A stretch of 64,000 nucleotides of DNA from Longirhabdus pacifica (GTDB lineage Bacteria > Bacillota > Bacilli > Paenibacillales > DSM-105158), in assembly GCF_004115085.1 (NCBI RefSeq), contig NZ_QXJP01000019.1, positions 1-64,000 of the forward strand, given 5' to 3'. Each line of letters opens with the position of its first letter. Position 1 is the stretch's first letter. The notes under the pieces were generated by a model. It was not told the DNA's origin and did no database searches. It saw only the letters and a program-made list of their open reading frames with translations. A program made the translations under genes and the position numbers. Below, piece by piece: positions 1 through 8,826 of this stretch.

Positions 1-109
1 AAAAGTATCTACTTCCCAAGAAGCATCCACTTCAAACGACCCGTAAGGGTGTTAAGTGGCGTGTAGTTCACATTAATTTACTTTACATCTAAAGCTATGT
101 ATTTACAAA

Positions 110-151
110 AATAAAAGGGGTGAATTCTGCTAAATCCCCCCCTTTTTATTC
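110..151 (+). terminator. Intrinsic terminator of an upstream gene
   Basis: A run of A followed by GGGG pairs across a loop with CCCCCCC and a T-rich tail (arms about 110-120 and 136-150). Nothing recognisable as coding lies in positions 1-109, so this probably ends a transcript that begins outside the window and insulates the transporter gene that follows. Confidence 0.6.
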
Positions 152-218
152 TGTAAAATTTCATCATAATGTTAATAGGAAGTTTATTACTTCCATTACT
201 CATTAGGTGGAGATTAAT

Positions 219-1124
219 ATGAACATAAAAATATGGATGGCAATTGGAATTACTGTACTATTATGGTCCTCTGCATTCGTTGGAATTCGGGCAAGTCTTG
301 AAGATTATTCGCCTCAACATTTAGCCTTGATAAGGTTTAGTATCGCTTCAATTATATTTATTGTGATTTCGTTTTTTAAAAAGATAAGCATTCCAGAAAA
401 GAAGGATATGTTTCGTATTTTCCTTTCTGGTTTTATAGGTATAGCGATGTATAACTTTGCATTAAATTATGGGGAGCAGAGGATTGAAGCTGGGGTGGCC
501 AGCTTTCTCGTGAATACGGTGCCTCTTTTTTCCGCATTATTTTCCATGTATTTTCTAAGAGAGAAATTTTCCTTCTATCAATGGATTGGTTTTATGATTA
601 GTTTTTGTGGTGTGCTGTTTATTGTTATTCGCCCTGAAACAAACTTCTCTATCGGTTTTAGTATCTTCGTGCTTTTGTTTGCAGCAATGACGCAAGCAAT
701 CATGTTCACGATTCAAAAGCCATTAACAAAAAGATATTCACCTTTTGAATGTACAGCTTATGCAATTTGGAGTGGTACGTTTGTCATGGTATGGTTTGGA
801 GCAGGGTTAGTGAATGAAATCCAAGAGGCATCAATGTTCAATACTTTAATCATTGTTTATCTTGGGGTATTTCCAGCTGCCATTGCCTATTTTTTGTGGG
901 CATATGTGTTATCTAAACTTTCCGTTTCAATAGCGACCACATTTCTGTATTTGGTGCCTGTTGGCGCGACTCTAATAGCTTGGAGTTGGTTGAATGAACT
1001 TCCAACAAGACTATCTATTGTAGGATGTTTACTCGTGATTGCTGGTGTCATTATCGTCAACCAAAAGAAATTTCGAGAAAGAAACAGAAATGTAGTACTA
1101 CATGATGAGAAGCAATGTACATGA
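219..1124 (+). CDS. EamA/DMT-family transporter
   Basis: This is a membrane exporter of the drug/metabolite transporter superfamily, about 301 residues. About ten hydrophobic segments arranged as two EamA repeats are visible, with family-typical stretches such as LLWSSAFVGIR near the N terminus and FPAAIAYFLWAYVL in the second repeat. The ATG at 219 is preferred because GGTGGAG lies just upstream; the in-frame GTG at 207 sits inside that ribosome binding site. The C-terminal tail is basic and probably cytosolic. The substrate cannot be told from sequence; family members export amino acids or other small metabolites. The gene is convergent with the SgrR-like gene, with only 25 bases between them. 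Confidence 0.85.
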   Translation: MNIKIWMAIGITVLLWSSAFVGIRASLEDYSPQHLALIRFSIASIIFIVISFFKKISIPEKKDMFRIFLSGFIGIAMYNFALNYGEQRIEAGVASFLVNTVPLFSALFSMYFLREKFSFYQWIGFMISFCGVLFIVIRPETNFSIGFSIFVLLFAAMTQAIMFTIQKPLTKRYSPFECTAYAIWSGTFVMVWFGAGLVNEIQEASMFNTLIIVYLGVFPAAIAYFLWAYVLSKLSVSIATTFLYLVPVGATLIAWSWLNELPTRLSIVGCLLVIAGVIIVNQKKFRERNRNVVLHDEKQCT

Positions 1125-1149
1125 TAGTACGGGTCTGATGAAAACATGT

Positions 1150-2889
1150 TTATGGAGAATTTTTCTCAATCCAAGAGGCTCTAAAGTCATCATAACCCCA
1201 AAGTTCAAACGACGTATTTTGAATAGCTGAATCCACAACGCGATTAATCATTGGATGGTATAGATGGATAATGAAATGTTCGTCTCTCAAATATGCTTCT
1301 ATCTTATCTATCCATGCTTCTCTTTTACTATGATCTTGTTCGTACTGTAGTTGTTCAAGACCATCTTGTAAGAAGGAAAATCGTTTCTTATCTATAAATC
1401 TTTGAAAGAGGTTCGCTTCGTTATAAAAAGAATCCAAGAAGGATAGATGGTAATCACTTGATGCAACTTCACTAGCAAACAGCACATCAGCCTGTTCTTC
1501 TAATTGAGAAGAATAAAAATCATCCATATTAAAAGTGATACAACGAAAATAAATCCCGAAAGAATGGGCTTCTTTTATAATCCAGTTCGTTACTTCCAAG
1601 TCTTCGAAAATATTCTTAGTATAGATGGTCAACGTTTCACCTTGATAACCTGATTTCTCTAATAATGTGGGCACAAGTGTCTTATCTCTTACTTTCGATA
1701 CAGACTTCCACGGAAATAAACTTGATGATTCTACTACATTTTCTCTTCCCAAATCGCTCCACATTTGCTTCATATCCAATAGATGAAACAAAGCACAGCG
1801 AAAGTCACTATTTTGAATGATAGACTGTCGATTAAAATTAAAGATTAAAAAACGAAACCCAACAAGCACATCTTCTTTCTTTTGTCTTGGTTTATGGACG
1901 GTTTCTCCCTTCACTTCAATAGATGATGTCAAAAGGGTGTTGGTTGCTAAAAAATAAAATTCGATTTCATCAATAAGTGGCCTCTCACGAAAGTAAGAAT
2001 CGAACGCTTCTATCACAAGGACAGAATCCGAACGCTTTTTTAAAAAGAAGGGACCCGTGCCGATGAATTTATCTTCCTGAAAAGGGACATCGCTGGGTAA
2101 AATCGTCAGTGCAGGGAGGCTCATATAGCGAAGAAACAATGGATGTGGACGAGATAGTTGTATACGAATGTGATGGGAAGACAAGCATTCTATCGTCAAA
2201 ATATCTTTAATAAGCCAATGTTTTGAAGTTGACTGTTGAATAAAACGCTCTAACGTATATTTGACATCTTCGCTGTGCAACATGCGTTGATGGTGGAACT
2301 GGACTCCTTTTCGTAAATAGAATGTCCATGTCTGATGATTATTTTCTGCTTTCCAACAATGTGCTAACTGAGGAACAACAGTGTCTGTCTCTTGATTATA
2401 GCTTACAAGTGTATTTCCTAATTGTTGCAATAAGTAGTATTCAAAGTTGATTGCTGATGCTGTAGGATCTAGGGTAACGATTCTTTTTGCAACCGTTAGT
2501 CTCAGAATTTCTTTTTCATACTCATTGGTTTGAAAACCTAAAAAACTTCTTATCTCTTTAGATAGATTCGTGATCCATGCATGTGGGATGGGAAGTCGCA
2601 ATAATTGAAAAACATCCTCCATGTGTTCTTCTTCTAAACAATACAGCACAGTTTCTTCGATTTCTTCCTGCAGTGGTGTGGAAAAATGAAGGCGTGAAAA
2701 ATGACCTCTCCCCCTACCAGGCAGATAAGTATATTTCCCCTCATTCTCAAATTTTTTTATTTTTTCTTTCACACTTTTCCGATTGCAGTACCATATATTC
2801 TCCATCTCTTGAAGTGTAAACTCCACATTGAGGTTCACTTCTCTTGGATATAAGTGGGCACGCATTTTAAAGTAATCTAAACTCTTCAT
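1150..2889 (-). CDS. SgrR-family regulator with solute-binding domain
   Basis: A 579-residue protein combining an N-terminal winged-helix DNA-binding domain (about residues 1-110, SgrR_N-like) with a C-terminal SBP_bac_5 domain resembling oligopeptide-binding proteins (about 160-570, including VPQLAHCWKAE and GTGPFFLKK). It has no signal peptide or lipobox, so the binding domain is cytosolic and probably senses a small molecule or peptide. Members of this family regulate adjacent transport genes. It is divergent from the M20 peptidase, and the gene downstream on the opposite strand is a DMT exporter; either could be a target. The ligand is unknown. Confidence 0.8.
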   Translation of the reverse strand: MKSLDYFKMRAHLYPREVNLNVEFTLQEMENIWYCNRKSVKEKIKKFENEGKYTYLPGRGRGHFSRLHFSTPLQEEIEETVLYCLEEEHMEDVFQLLRLPIPHAWITNLSKEIRSFLGFQTNEYEKEILRLTVAKRIVTLDPTASAINFEYYLLQQLGNTLVSYNQETDTVVPQLAHCWKAENNHQTWTFYLRKGVQFHHQRMLHSEDVKYTLERFIQQSTSKHWLIKDILTIECLSSHHIRIQLSRPHPLFLRYMSLPALTILPSDVPFQEDKFIGTGPFFLKKRSDSVLVIEAFDSYFRERPLIDEIEFYFLATNTLLTSSIEVKGETVHKPRQKKEDVLVGFRFLIFNFNRQSIIQNSDFRCALFHLLDMKQMWSDLGRENVVESSSLFPWKSVSKVRDKTLVPTLLEKSGYQGETLTIYTKNIFEDLEVTNWIIKEAHSFGIYFRCITFNMDDFYSSQLEEQADVLFASEVASSDYHLSFLDSFYNEANLFQRFIDKKRFSFLQDGLEQLQYEQDHSKREAWIDKIEAYLRDEHFIIHLYHPMINRVVDSAIQNTSFELWGYDDFRASWIEKNSP

Positions 2890-2951
2890 GCTGTTCTCCT
2901 ATCTTTTCAACATTACATTTAACAACAAGCATTGAAGTTACTGTTATAAGA

Positions 2952-2988
2952 AAAAAGGGGGGGTTACAGTTGATTATCCTCCCTTTTT
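2952..2988. terminator. Terminator-like G/C hairpin between divergent genes
   Basis: AAAAAAGGGGGGG pairs with CCTCCCTTTTT across a short loop. It lies in the divergent promoter region of the SgrR-like gene and the M20 peptidase, where a simple end-of-gene terminator is not expected. It could attenuate the peptidase transcript or be a remnant of a lost gene. Confidence 0.35.
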
Positions 2989-3099
2989 AGTAGGAATAAA
3001 ACACTGCATAATGAATGTAACTATTACAGCTTACATGTACAACATATTTTACACCAATCATTTATAAAAGACCATAAATCTGAATGTAGGGGAATGAGA

Positions 3100-4221
3100 A
3101 TGATGCAAGAACAACGATTAATCAATGAATTTATGGAATTAGTACAAATAGATTCAGAATCAAAAAATGAAAGAAAAATAGCGGACATATTGAAAATGAA
3201 GTTCGCTTCTTATGGATTGAAAGTCATAGAAGATAATTCAGCTCACTCTACCGGACATGGTGCTGGAAATTTAATATGCACATTGAAAGGTACTCTATTG
3301 AATACAACTCCAATTTTTTTCTGTTCACACATGGATACGGTGGCTCCGGGGCAAGGAATTAAGCCCTCTATTAAAGATGGATATGTGGTGAGTGATGGAT
3401 CGACCATTTTAGGTGCTGATGATAAGGCGGGTATCGCCGCGATGTTAGAAACAATACGAATTTTAAAAGAAAACCAAATACAACATGGTACGATTCAATT
3501 TATTTTGACTGTGGGTGAAGAACGTGGACTAGTTGGTGCAAAGGCACTAGACTTATCACAGATAAATGCAAAATATGGGTATGTCTTAGATCATGGAGGC
3601 CAAGTAGGGAACATTGTCACCGCTGCTCCCTCACAAGCCGAGTTGAGAGTGGAGATATTCGGCAAGGCTGCTCATGCTGGACTTGCACCTGAACAGGGCA
3701 TTTCAGCGATAACCATCGCATCTCAAGCCATTGCAGAGATGCGTTTAGGACGCATTGACGAGGAAACAACAGCAAACATTGGTCATTTTCAAGGTATTGG
3801 CGAAACAAACATTGTTTGTGACTATGTTCAAATTACTGCGGAAGTACGGTCGATGGATACACTAAAATTGAATAAACAAGTAGAGATGATGAAAAATGGT
3901 TTTGAAATGGCTGCATATCATATGGGAGGTCAAGTAGAGATAGATGTACAGTATGTGTATCCTGGCTTTCAATTTGATGAAGGAGATTCTGTTGTACAAA
4001 TTGCTAAACAGGCTGCTGATCACATTGGATGTTCTTTTCAATGCCAACGGACGGGCGGTGGAAGTGATGCAAATATTTTGGCAGGACTAGGAATACCTAC
4101 TGTCAATTTAGCGGTTGGTTATGAAGATATTCATACAACTCATGAAAGGTTGTCCATATCCGAGTTTGGCAAATGTGTAAAAATGATGGTTGCCATTATT
4201 GAAGAAGTGGCAAAAAGATAA
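3100..4221 (+). CDS. M20/M25 family peptidase, tripeptidase-T-like
   Basis: Cytosolic zinc aminopeptidase of about 374 residues, similar in layout to PepT/YqjE proteins. Visible metal and catalytic motifs are FFCSHMDTV, LGADDKAG, VGEERGLVGA with the general-base glutamate pair, and a late GGGSDANIL/HTTHER segment. A lid or dimerisation region with AHAGLAPEQG is in the expected middle position. Expected role: removal of N-terminal residues from short peptides. AGGGGA ends directly before the first ATG (3094), so the second ATG at 3100 is a better start. It is divergent from a regulator with an oligopeptide-binding-like domain, which is suggestive of peptide-responsive control. Confidence 0.85.
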   Translation: MMQEQRLINEFMELVQIDSESKNERKIADILKMKFASYGLKVIEDNSAHSTGHGAGNLICTLKGTLLNTTPIFFCSHMDTVAPGQGIKPSIKDGYVVSDGSTILGADDKAGIAAMLETIRILKENQIQHGTIQFILTVGEERGLVGAKALDLSQINAKYGYVLDHGGQVGNIVTAAPSQAELRVEIFGKAAHAGLAPEQGISAITIASQAIAEMRLGRIDEETTANIGHFQGIGETNIVCDYVQITAEVRSMDTLKLNKQVEMMKNGFEMAAYHMGGQVEIDVQYVYPGFQFDEGDSVVQIAKQAADHIGCSFQCQRTGGGSDANILAGLGIPTVNLAVGYEDIHTTHERLSISEFGKCVKMMVAIIEEVAKR

Positions 4222-4403
4222 ATTCAATTTGTTTGTATCTACACAGATGTATATAGCTTTGATTACAATGACAATGGGTTTCCTAACGCTGTTAGGGACT
4301 TCCATCTTAGATCCTAAAGGAAATAAAATCAACTGATAACCAACCTTCGTAACAAAAAGTATTGTAAAATGGGGATACTTACTATGTTAGGAGGCACTGT
4401 AGT

Positions 4404-5066
4404 GTGGAAGCAAGAACAGCGATTGTCGTCGGAGCAACAGGATTAGTTGGAAGCAACTTAGTTCAGAAATTATTAGCGCATTCATCTTATGCCAAAATTA
4501 AAATTTTTACACGACAAAAGATGGACTTACAGCATCCAAAATTAACATCTTTTGTTATTGATTTTGATCAAATGGAAGCCTATACTTCGCATTTTAACGT
4601 AGATGATGTGTACTGCTGTTTAGGAACCACGATCAAAAAAGCAAAGAGCAAAGAACAATTTCGCAAAGTGGATCTGGAGTACCCGGTTCGCATAGCTAAC
4701 ATGGCGCAAAGAGCTGGGGCGAAGCAATTTCTTGTCATCTCCAGTATAGGAGCTAGTAAACAATCCAACGTTTTTTACAGTCAAGTAAAAGGAGAAATGG
4801 AAGAAGAGCTCCAACAGTTACAACTCCCTCTACATATATTCCGTCCTTCTTTATTGATTGGAAACAGAAAAGAATTTCGCCTGATGGAGAAATTGACAGA
4901 GTGGGTGTCCAAACCGTTCACATTTCTATTTAGAGGAAAATGGTTGAAATATCGACCTATTGAAGCCGAACAAGTAGCTGAAGCCATGATTACACAAGCA
5001 TTAAGTAACCATTCACTAGGTACACATATTTATGAGTGTGATCAAATAGCAAAGAGGAATCATTAA
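4404..5066 (+). CDS. NAD(P)H-binding, short-chain-type oxidoreductase-like protein
   Basis: A 220-residue Rossmann-fold protein. The N terminus has the dinucleotide-binding motif VVGATGLVGSN (Gly-x-x-Gly-x-x-Gly). DVYCCLGTTIKKAKS and FLVISSIGAS follow as in the NAD(P)-binding/HTATIP2-like group of atypical SDR proteins. The YSQVKGEMEEEL segment supplies the Tyr-x-x-x-Lys pair. The start is GTG at 4404 behind AGGAGG. The enzyme activity is not known; family members include redox sensors and isomerase-like proteins. No operon partner is evident. Confidence 0.75.
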   Translation: MEARTAIVVGATGLVGSNLVQKLLAHSSYAKIKIFTRQKMDLQHPKLTSFVIDFDQMEAYTSHFNVDDVYCCLGTTIKKAKSKEQFRKVDLEYPVRIANMAQRAGAKQFLVISSIGASKQSNVFYSQVKGEMEEELQQLQLPLHIFRPSLLIGNRKEFRLMEKLTEWVSKPFTFLFRGKWLKYRPIEAEQVAEAMITQALSNHSLGTHIYECDQIAKRNH

Positions 5067-5289
5067 CTAATTTTTTCTTTTTAAATTTGTATGTATAAGG
5101 TTAATGATTTCGACACATACTGTTATTGTCGATGCAACCAAGAGAGGTGTGGTACCGTTGAATGATTTCGACTCTCCACCATTTCATCAGAACCTTTAAT
5201 CAGGTTGGAAAAGAATATGAATTGCAGCAACGCAACCCATAATTGATTCTAATCACGTTTGGGAACTGAACAAATTGCGTCGACCAGAG

Positions 5290-5309
5290 GAACCCTTCGG
5301 GGTTCTTTT
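5290..5309 (+). terminator. UUCG-capped hairpin with U tract
   Basis: GAACCC-TTCG-GGGTTC followed by TTTTG is a compact intrinsic terminator. It lies 45 bases before the start of the small YjzC-like gene and 220 bases after the oxidoreductase stop. The 290-base interval between those genes otherwise contains only a short repeated GATTTCGAC (about 5107 and 5165) and no recognisable RNA family. Confidence 0.5.
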
Positions 5310-5354
5310 GTTATGATAACGGCGTTTGATTCCGTGACAACTGGGGGTTACATC

Positions 5355-5594
5355 ATGTCAGAAGATCACAAAGAAAGAATGAATCCAATTTCTAATGAAA
5401 CGGTTGAAGTGGACGGAATATACCGAAATGAATGGGGATATGAGACAGTATTAAAGCGGGGAGAAACTTTTCCTTCTGATCCCCAACTTGGTACGGCGAC
5501 TTGGGAACTTGTAGAATTTGCAAACGAAAGCTTAAAAAATGATCACAACAAAAACTCACCAACTCGACTTCACAGAGATCGCGGGGATAAATAA
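5355..5594 (+). CDS. Small acidic protein, YjzC-like
   Basis: A 79-residue hydrophilic protein. The core GIYRNEWGYETVLKRGETF followed by P and an acidic, Trp-containing stretch resembles the YjzC family of short Bacillus proteins (function unknown). GGGGG lies about 10 bases before the ATG at 5355; a longer reading frame begins at 5259 but would start inside the upstream terminator hairpin. The C terminus is polar and basic. Assignment rests on pattern resemblance only. Confidence 0.5.
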   Translation: MSEDHKERMNPISNETVEVDGIYRNEWGYETVLKRGETFPSDPQLGTATWELVEFANESLKNDHNKNSPTRLHRDRGDK

Positions 5595-5601
5595 AGAGGT
5601 T

Positions 5602-5634
5602 GGAATTAGATGGAGACGCGTCTTCTCTAATTCC
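5602..5634 (+). terminator. Hairpin downstream of the YjzC-like gene
   Basis: GGAATTAGA and TCTAATTCC form a 9-bp stem with further pairing inside, starting 8 bases after the stop codon. There is no good U tract, so it may be an imperfect terminator or an mRNA-stabilising hairpin. Confidence 0.45.
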
Positions 5635-5775
5635 ATCATGCCCCTGATTTGCTTCTAACTAAAACATGAAAAAAACAATAAAAAAATGCAACCTTTTCTC
5701 CTCTAACACGTATATATAAAATGTTAATTATGTTAATCTATATATATAGATATGATGTCTGAGGAGTGCTGTCAA

Positions 5776-6225
5776 ATGAACATCGCCTTTTTCTTATTAC
5801 CAAAAAAAGATGTTATGTATTTAACACCGAATTCAACCATTCGTCAAGCTTTAGAAAGGATGGAATACCATCGCTATTCCGCCGTACCTCTTGTTGATGA
5901 AGATGGAAAATATATAGGCACGTTAACAGAGGGAGATCTTTTATGGGAATTAAAAAATACACCTGATCTCAATTTAGAAAAAATTGAACAAACGAGATTA
6001 AAAGATATCCCACAAAAAGTCATCAATAAAGCAGTACATATTGATGCACAAATAGAAGATTTACTCACATTAGCGATTGCACAGAATTTTGTTCCTATTG
6101 TTGATGATCAAAAATCCTTTATTGGAATTATCCGTAGGAGAGAAATTATTGAATATTGCGCAGAAGTAATAAAGAACGGAACGGATTCATTAAATTATAA
6201 GAAATTATCATTTTTCAAAGAATAG
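5776..6225 (+). CDS. CBS-pair domain protein
   Basis: A 149-residue soluble protein made almost entirely of two CBS motifs. The first contains YLTPNSTIRQALERMEYHRY and VPLVDEDGKYIGTLTEGDL; the second runs from AVHIDAQIEDLL to FVPIVDDQKSFIGIIRRREII. Stand-alone CBS pairs bind adenine nucleotides, including cyclic di-AMP in some Bacillus proteins, and work as sensors. The ATG at 5776 is preferred over 5752 because GAGGAG lies 9 bases upstream. The gene stands alone and is followed by a strong terminator. Which ligand it binds cannot be judged. Confidence 0.8.
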   Translation: MNIAFFLLPKKDVMYLTPNSTIRQALERMEYHRYSAVPLVDEDGKYIGTLTEGDLLWELKNTPDLNLEKIEQTRLKDIPQKVINKAVHIDAQIEDLLTLAIAQNFVPIVDDQKSFIGIIRRREIIEYCAEVIKNGTDSLNYKKLSFFKE

Positions 6226-6315
6226 TTTTCCCTTCATTTCTTTAATTAATTTCCTTAATCATAGCAAACATTCGTAATACATTAATATTAGCAACCTTAT
6301 TTCCATTACTTTTTT

Positions 6316-6345
6316 CCTGTTGAGGATATCTCAACAGGTTTTTTT
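6316..6345 (+). terminator. Strong intrinsic terminator of the CBS gene
   Basis: CCTGTTGAG-GATAT-CTCAACAGG followed by seven T. A perfect 9-bp stem. The remaining 310-base gap between the CBS gene and the hydrolase gene (6226-6535) shows no convincing gene. Confidence 0.9.
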
Positions 6346-6535
6346 GGCACTACTTCCCTCTCGACTCATCAGTGCAAACCACTTCACTCACATGAATGTT
6401 CTGCAATTGCAAGGATCTGTAAGAACAATAAAGCGCCTAAATCTGAATAATCCCCGCACATTTGGAAAAATTAAAAAAGAGAAAAACACATCGCCCTGTA
6501 TTGCAAGCTCTATGTTTCCCTCTACATTCATACCA

Positions 6536-7498
6536 CTATTTTATTTTTAAGAAACGATGATTACCGATATCTTTTTCTATTTCTAACTTATTAAAGAATG
6601 AATTACTACTTACTGCTGGATTGTAAAAGTATAACGCATCTGGAACGACTTCTTCACCTAGGATAGCTTGCCTAGCTGCAATAATACTACTTTCAGAAGC
6701 TACTGCAGTATCTAACTTCCCGTTTTTGACCGGGCTAAATTGACCAGATTGATAAATCACATCTACAATCGTATTAGGAAATACATCAGATTCTACTCTA
6801 TTCATGATGACATTTCCAACTGCTAACTGGCCTTCATAAACTTCATACCCTGCTTCTAGTTGTATTAATTTAGCTAATACATCTACATCGGGATTGGTCA
6901 CAAGTTCTTCCATAAAGTACGGTATCGTTTGAATCACTAGCGCCCCAGGTTCGAACACTTCACCAAGATGAAGGTTACGCTCTTTAAGCAATGTTTCATC
7001 TATCTGTAGTGATTCACTGATGGTTTGCCATGAGTCACCTTCTTGAACAACATAAGGTGCAACTGCTTCTAGGCTTATTGTCTCTAACATTTCATCTTCT
7101 ACGGTAAGATGAATATTCATTAACTCACTCATGAAACGCACGGGAACATACATCTGATGTTCCATTACCATTGGTGCAAAATCTAATAAATATAAATTAT
7201 CATTTAATTTCATATTAAATTGATCTACATATAATGTGACTGGAGTTCCTTCTGCTAAGGTCATGTTGATACTTTGATCTTGATCGTTCCAAGTCATTTC
7301 CATCCCTGTTTGTTCTAATACTCTGATAGGAATGTACATTGTCCCTTCGATCAGTACAGGGTGGTTTGAAAGCTCAAGTACAGTATCTTCATATAGGATT
7401 TCTGTTTCAATGAGTGGTGTAGCTGCCTGCACTGGTACGAGGTACAGACTACAAAAGATACATACTGCAAAAAATATTTTCCATACATTTCTAAACAT
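6536..7498 (-). CDS. Secreted cell-wall hydrolase, SleB/CwlJ-type, with CuAO-N-like and LysM domains
   Basis: A 320-residue exported protein. It has a signal peptide (basic start, hydrophobic stretch, VQAA cleavage region), then a copper-amine-oxidase N-terminal-like region with repeated MYIPIRVLE / MYVPVRFMSELM motifs. A LysM-like segment follows (VVQEGDSWQTISESLQ), then a C-terminal Hydrolase_2 domain (LAKLIQLEAGYEVYEGQLA, NVIMNRVES, QFSPVKNGKL) typical of SleB/CwlJ cortex hydrolases. Expected role: cleavage of peptidoglycan in the wall or spore cortex. The ATG at 7498 follows GAGGAGG; the upstream in-frame start lacks one. This gene is one reason to think the organism sporulates. Confidence 0.85.
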   Translation of the reverse strand: MFRNVWKIFFAVCIFCSLYLVPVQAATPLIETEILYEDTVLELSNHPVLIEGTMYIPIRVLEQTGMEMTWNDQDQSINMTLAEGTPVTLYVDQFNMKLNDNLYLLDFAPMVMEHQMYVPVRFMSELMNIHLTVEDEMLETISLEAVAPYVVQEGDSWQTISESLQIDETLLKERNLHLGEVFEPGALVIQTIPYFMEELVTNPDVDVLAKLIQLEAGYEVYEGQLAVGNVIMNRVESDVFPNTIVDVIYQSGQFSPVKNGKLDTAVASESSIIAARQAILGEEVVPDALYFYNPAVSSNSFFNKLEIEKDIGNHRFLKIK

Positions 7499-7741
7499 AA
7501 ATATCCTCCTCGTCCAATACTGTAACATATTTTATAACTTTATGGATAGGTAAGTGTTTGAAAATGAGCCTGTTTTTTGTTATTTTTCTTCCATATGACT
7601 CAACATCGAACTTAAATCATTGGTAATATAAAACGTTTGATGTAGAATACAACTATACTCAGGTGTTCACTTTATTTCACCATGACCTACGTTTGCTAAA
7701 TGTACGTGATTCGTGGATAGGGAAGGAGATCAGGAAAGGAC

Positions 7742-8692
7742 ATGCATAGCCCCTTATTTGAACAAATATATGCTGAATGCAGCAAATTAGAACAATATTT
7801 AGAGGAGGCAAGACAATTTTGTGATTTAGGAAAAGTGGCAGACTATATTCCCGAATTAACCCATGCGAATTGCTCTATGATTGGGTTGTCTCTTCTAGAT
7901 ACAAACAACAAAAACATACAGCTAGGGGAATATTCTATTCCTTTTACATTGCAAAGTATTTCAAAAGTATTGACGCTGATCCTTGCATTAATGGATCATG
8001 GTGAAGATGTCGTATTTGAATATGTCGGCATGGAGCCCACTGGTGATGTGTATAATTCGATGCTTAAATTAGAACTTGTACCTCCTGGCAAACCTTTCAA
8101 TCCGCTTATTAATGCAGGTGCTATCGTGATTACTTCTTTAATCAAAGGGGATACGCCTGCCTTGAAGTATGAGCGAATATCCAATTTTGTGAAGGAATTG
8201 TGCGGAAGAACTAACATTAGTTATAACGAAAAAGTGTATGCATCTGAAAAATTAACCGCAGACCGCAATAGATCACTAGCTTACTTTTTAAAAGATGTAG
8301 GGGTGTTAAAAGGGAACGTGGATGAGCATTTGGATGTGTATTTCAAGCAATGCGCTATTGAAGTGACCTGTCATGACTTATCTCGAATCGGGATGCTGCT
8401 GGCAAATCAAGGAGTAGATCCCATCACGAAGAAAGAAATTTTTCCCGCTAGATATGCGCAAATCGCTTCTACTTTCATGGTGACATGTGGCATGTATAAT
8501 GAGTCTGGTGAGTTCGCTATTCAAGTCGGATTTCCTGCTAAAAGTGGGGTATCAGGAGGAATTATTGGTTTTGTTCCCCATCAATTTGGCATAGGTGTCA
8601 TTGGTCCAGCATTGAATGATAAAGGGAACAGCATCGGAGGATTACATTTATTAAAGCAAATTTCCAAGCAATTCAAGCTCAGTATTTTTTAA
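7742..8692 (+). CDS. glsA: Glutaminase
   Basis: Glutaminase of the serine-dependent beta-lactamase-like fold, 316 residues, the usual length. It hydrolyses L-glutamine to glutamate and ammonia in the cytosol. The catalytic S-x-x-K is at about residues 72-75 (QSISKV). EPTGDVYNS, PFNPLINAGAI and AKSGVSGGIIG are all family signatures. The ATG at 7742 is preceded by AAGGAG. It is convergent with aspartase; both release ammonia from amino acids, suggesting a small nitrogen/amino-acid catabolic island. Confidence 0.93.
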   Translation: MHSPLFEQIYAECSKLEQYLEEARQFCDLGKVADYIPELTHANCSMIGLSLLDTNNKNIQLGEYSIPFTLQSISKVLTLILALMDHGEDVVFEYVGMEPTGDVYNSMLKLELVPPGKPFNPLINAGAIVITSLIKGDTPALKYERISNFVKELCGRTNISYNEKVYASEKLTADRNRSLAYFLKDVGVLKGNVDEHLDVYFKQCAIEVTCHDLSRIGMLLANQGVDPITKKEIFPARYAQIASTFMVTCGMYNESGEFAIQVGFPAKSGVSGGIIGFVPHQFGIGVIGPALNDKGNSIGGLHLLKQISKQFKLSIF

Positions 8693-8717
8693 TGACAACG
8701 CATAATGACAACACATA

Positions 8718-8773
8718 TACCCCACCTATGAAAGCCACTTTGTTTAAGCTTTGTTGCTATTGTAGGTGGGGTA
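8718..8773. terminator. Long-armed hairpin between convergent glsA and aspA
   Basis: The 11-bp perfect arms TACCCCACCTA (8718-8728) and TAGGTGGGGTA (8763-8773) enclose a 34-base loop with its own small stem. It lies between two convergent genes and so can serve both strands, although neither side has a long U tract. Confidence 0.6.
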
Positions 8774-8826
8774 CTTTGGTATACCAATTCGGTATTCCAA
8801 TGATATGTCATCTTATTGTAATTTTT

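Noticed and set aside
1-109. Possible C-terminal end of an upstream gene
   Set aside because: No frame gives a recognisable protein end before the terminator at 110-151.
5140-5175. GTGGTACCG resembling the T-box antiterminator motif upstream of the YjzC-like gene
   Set aside because: Only nine bases match, the rest of a T-box (stem I, specifier loop, AGTA/GNUG elements) is not visible, and the downstream gene is not an amino-acid gene.
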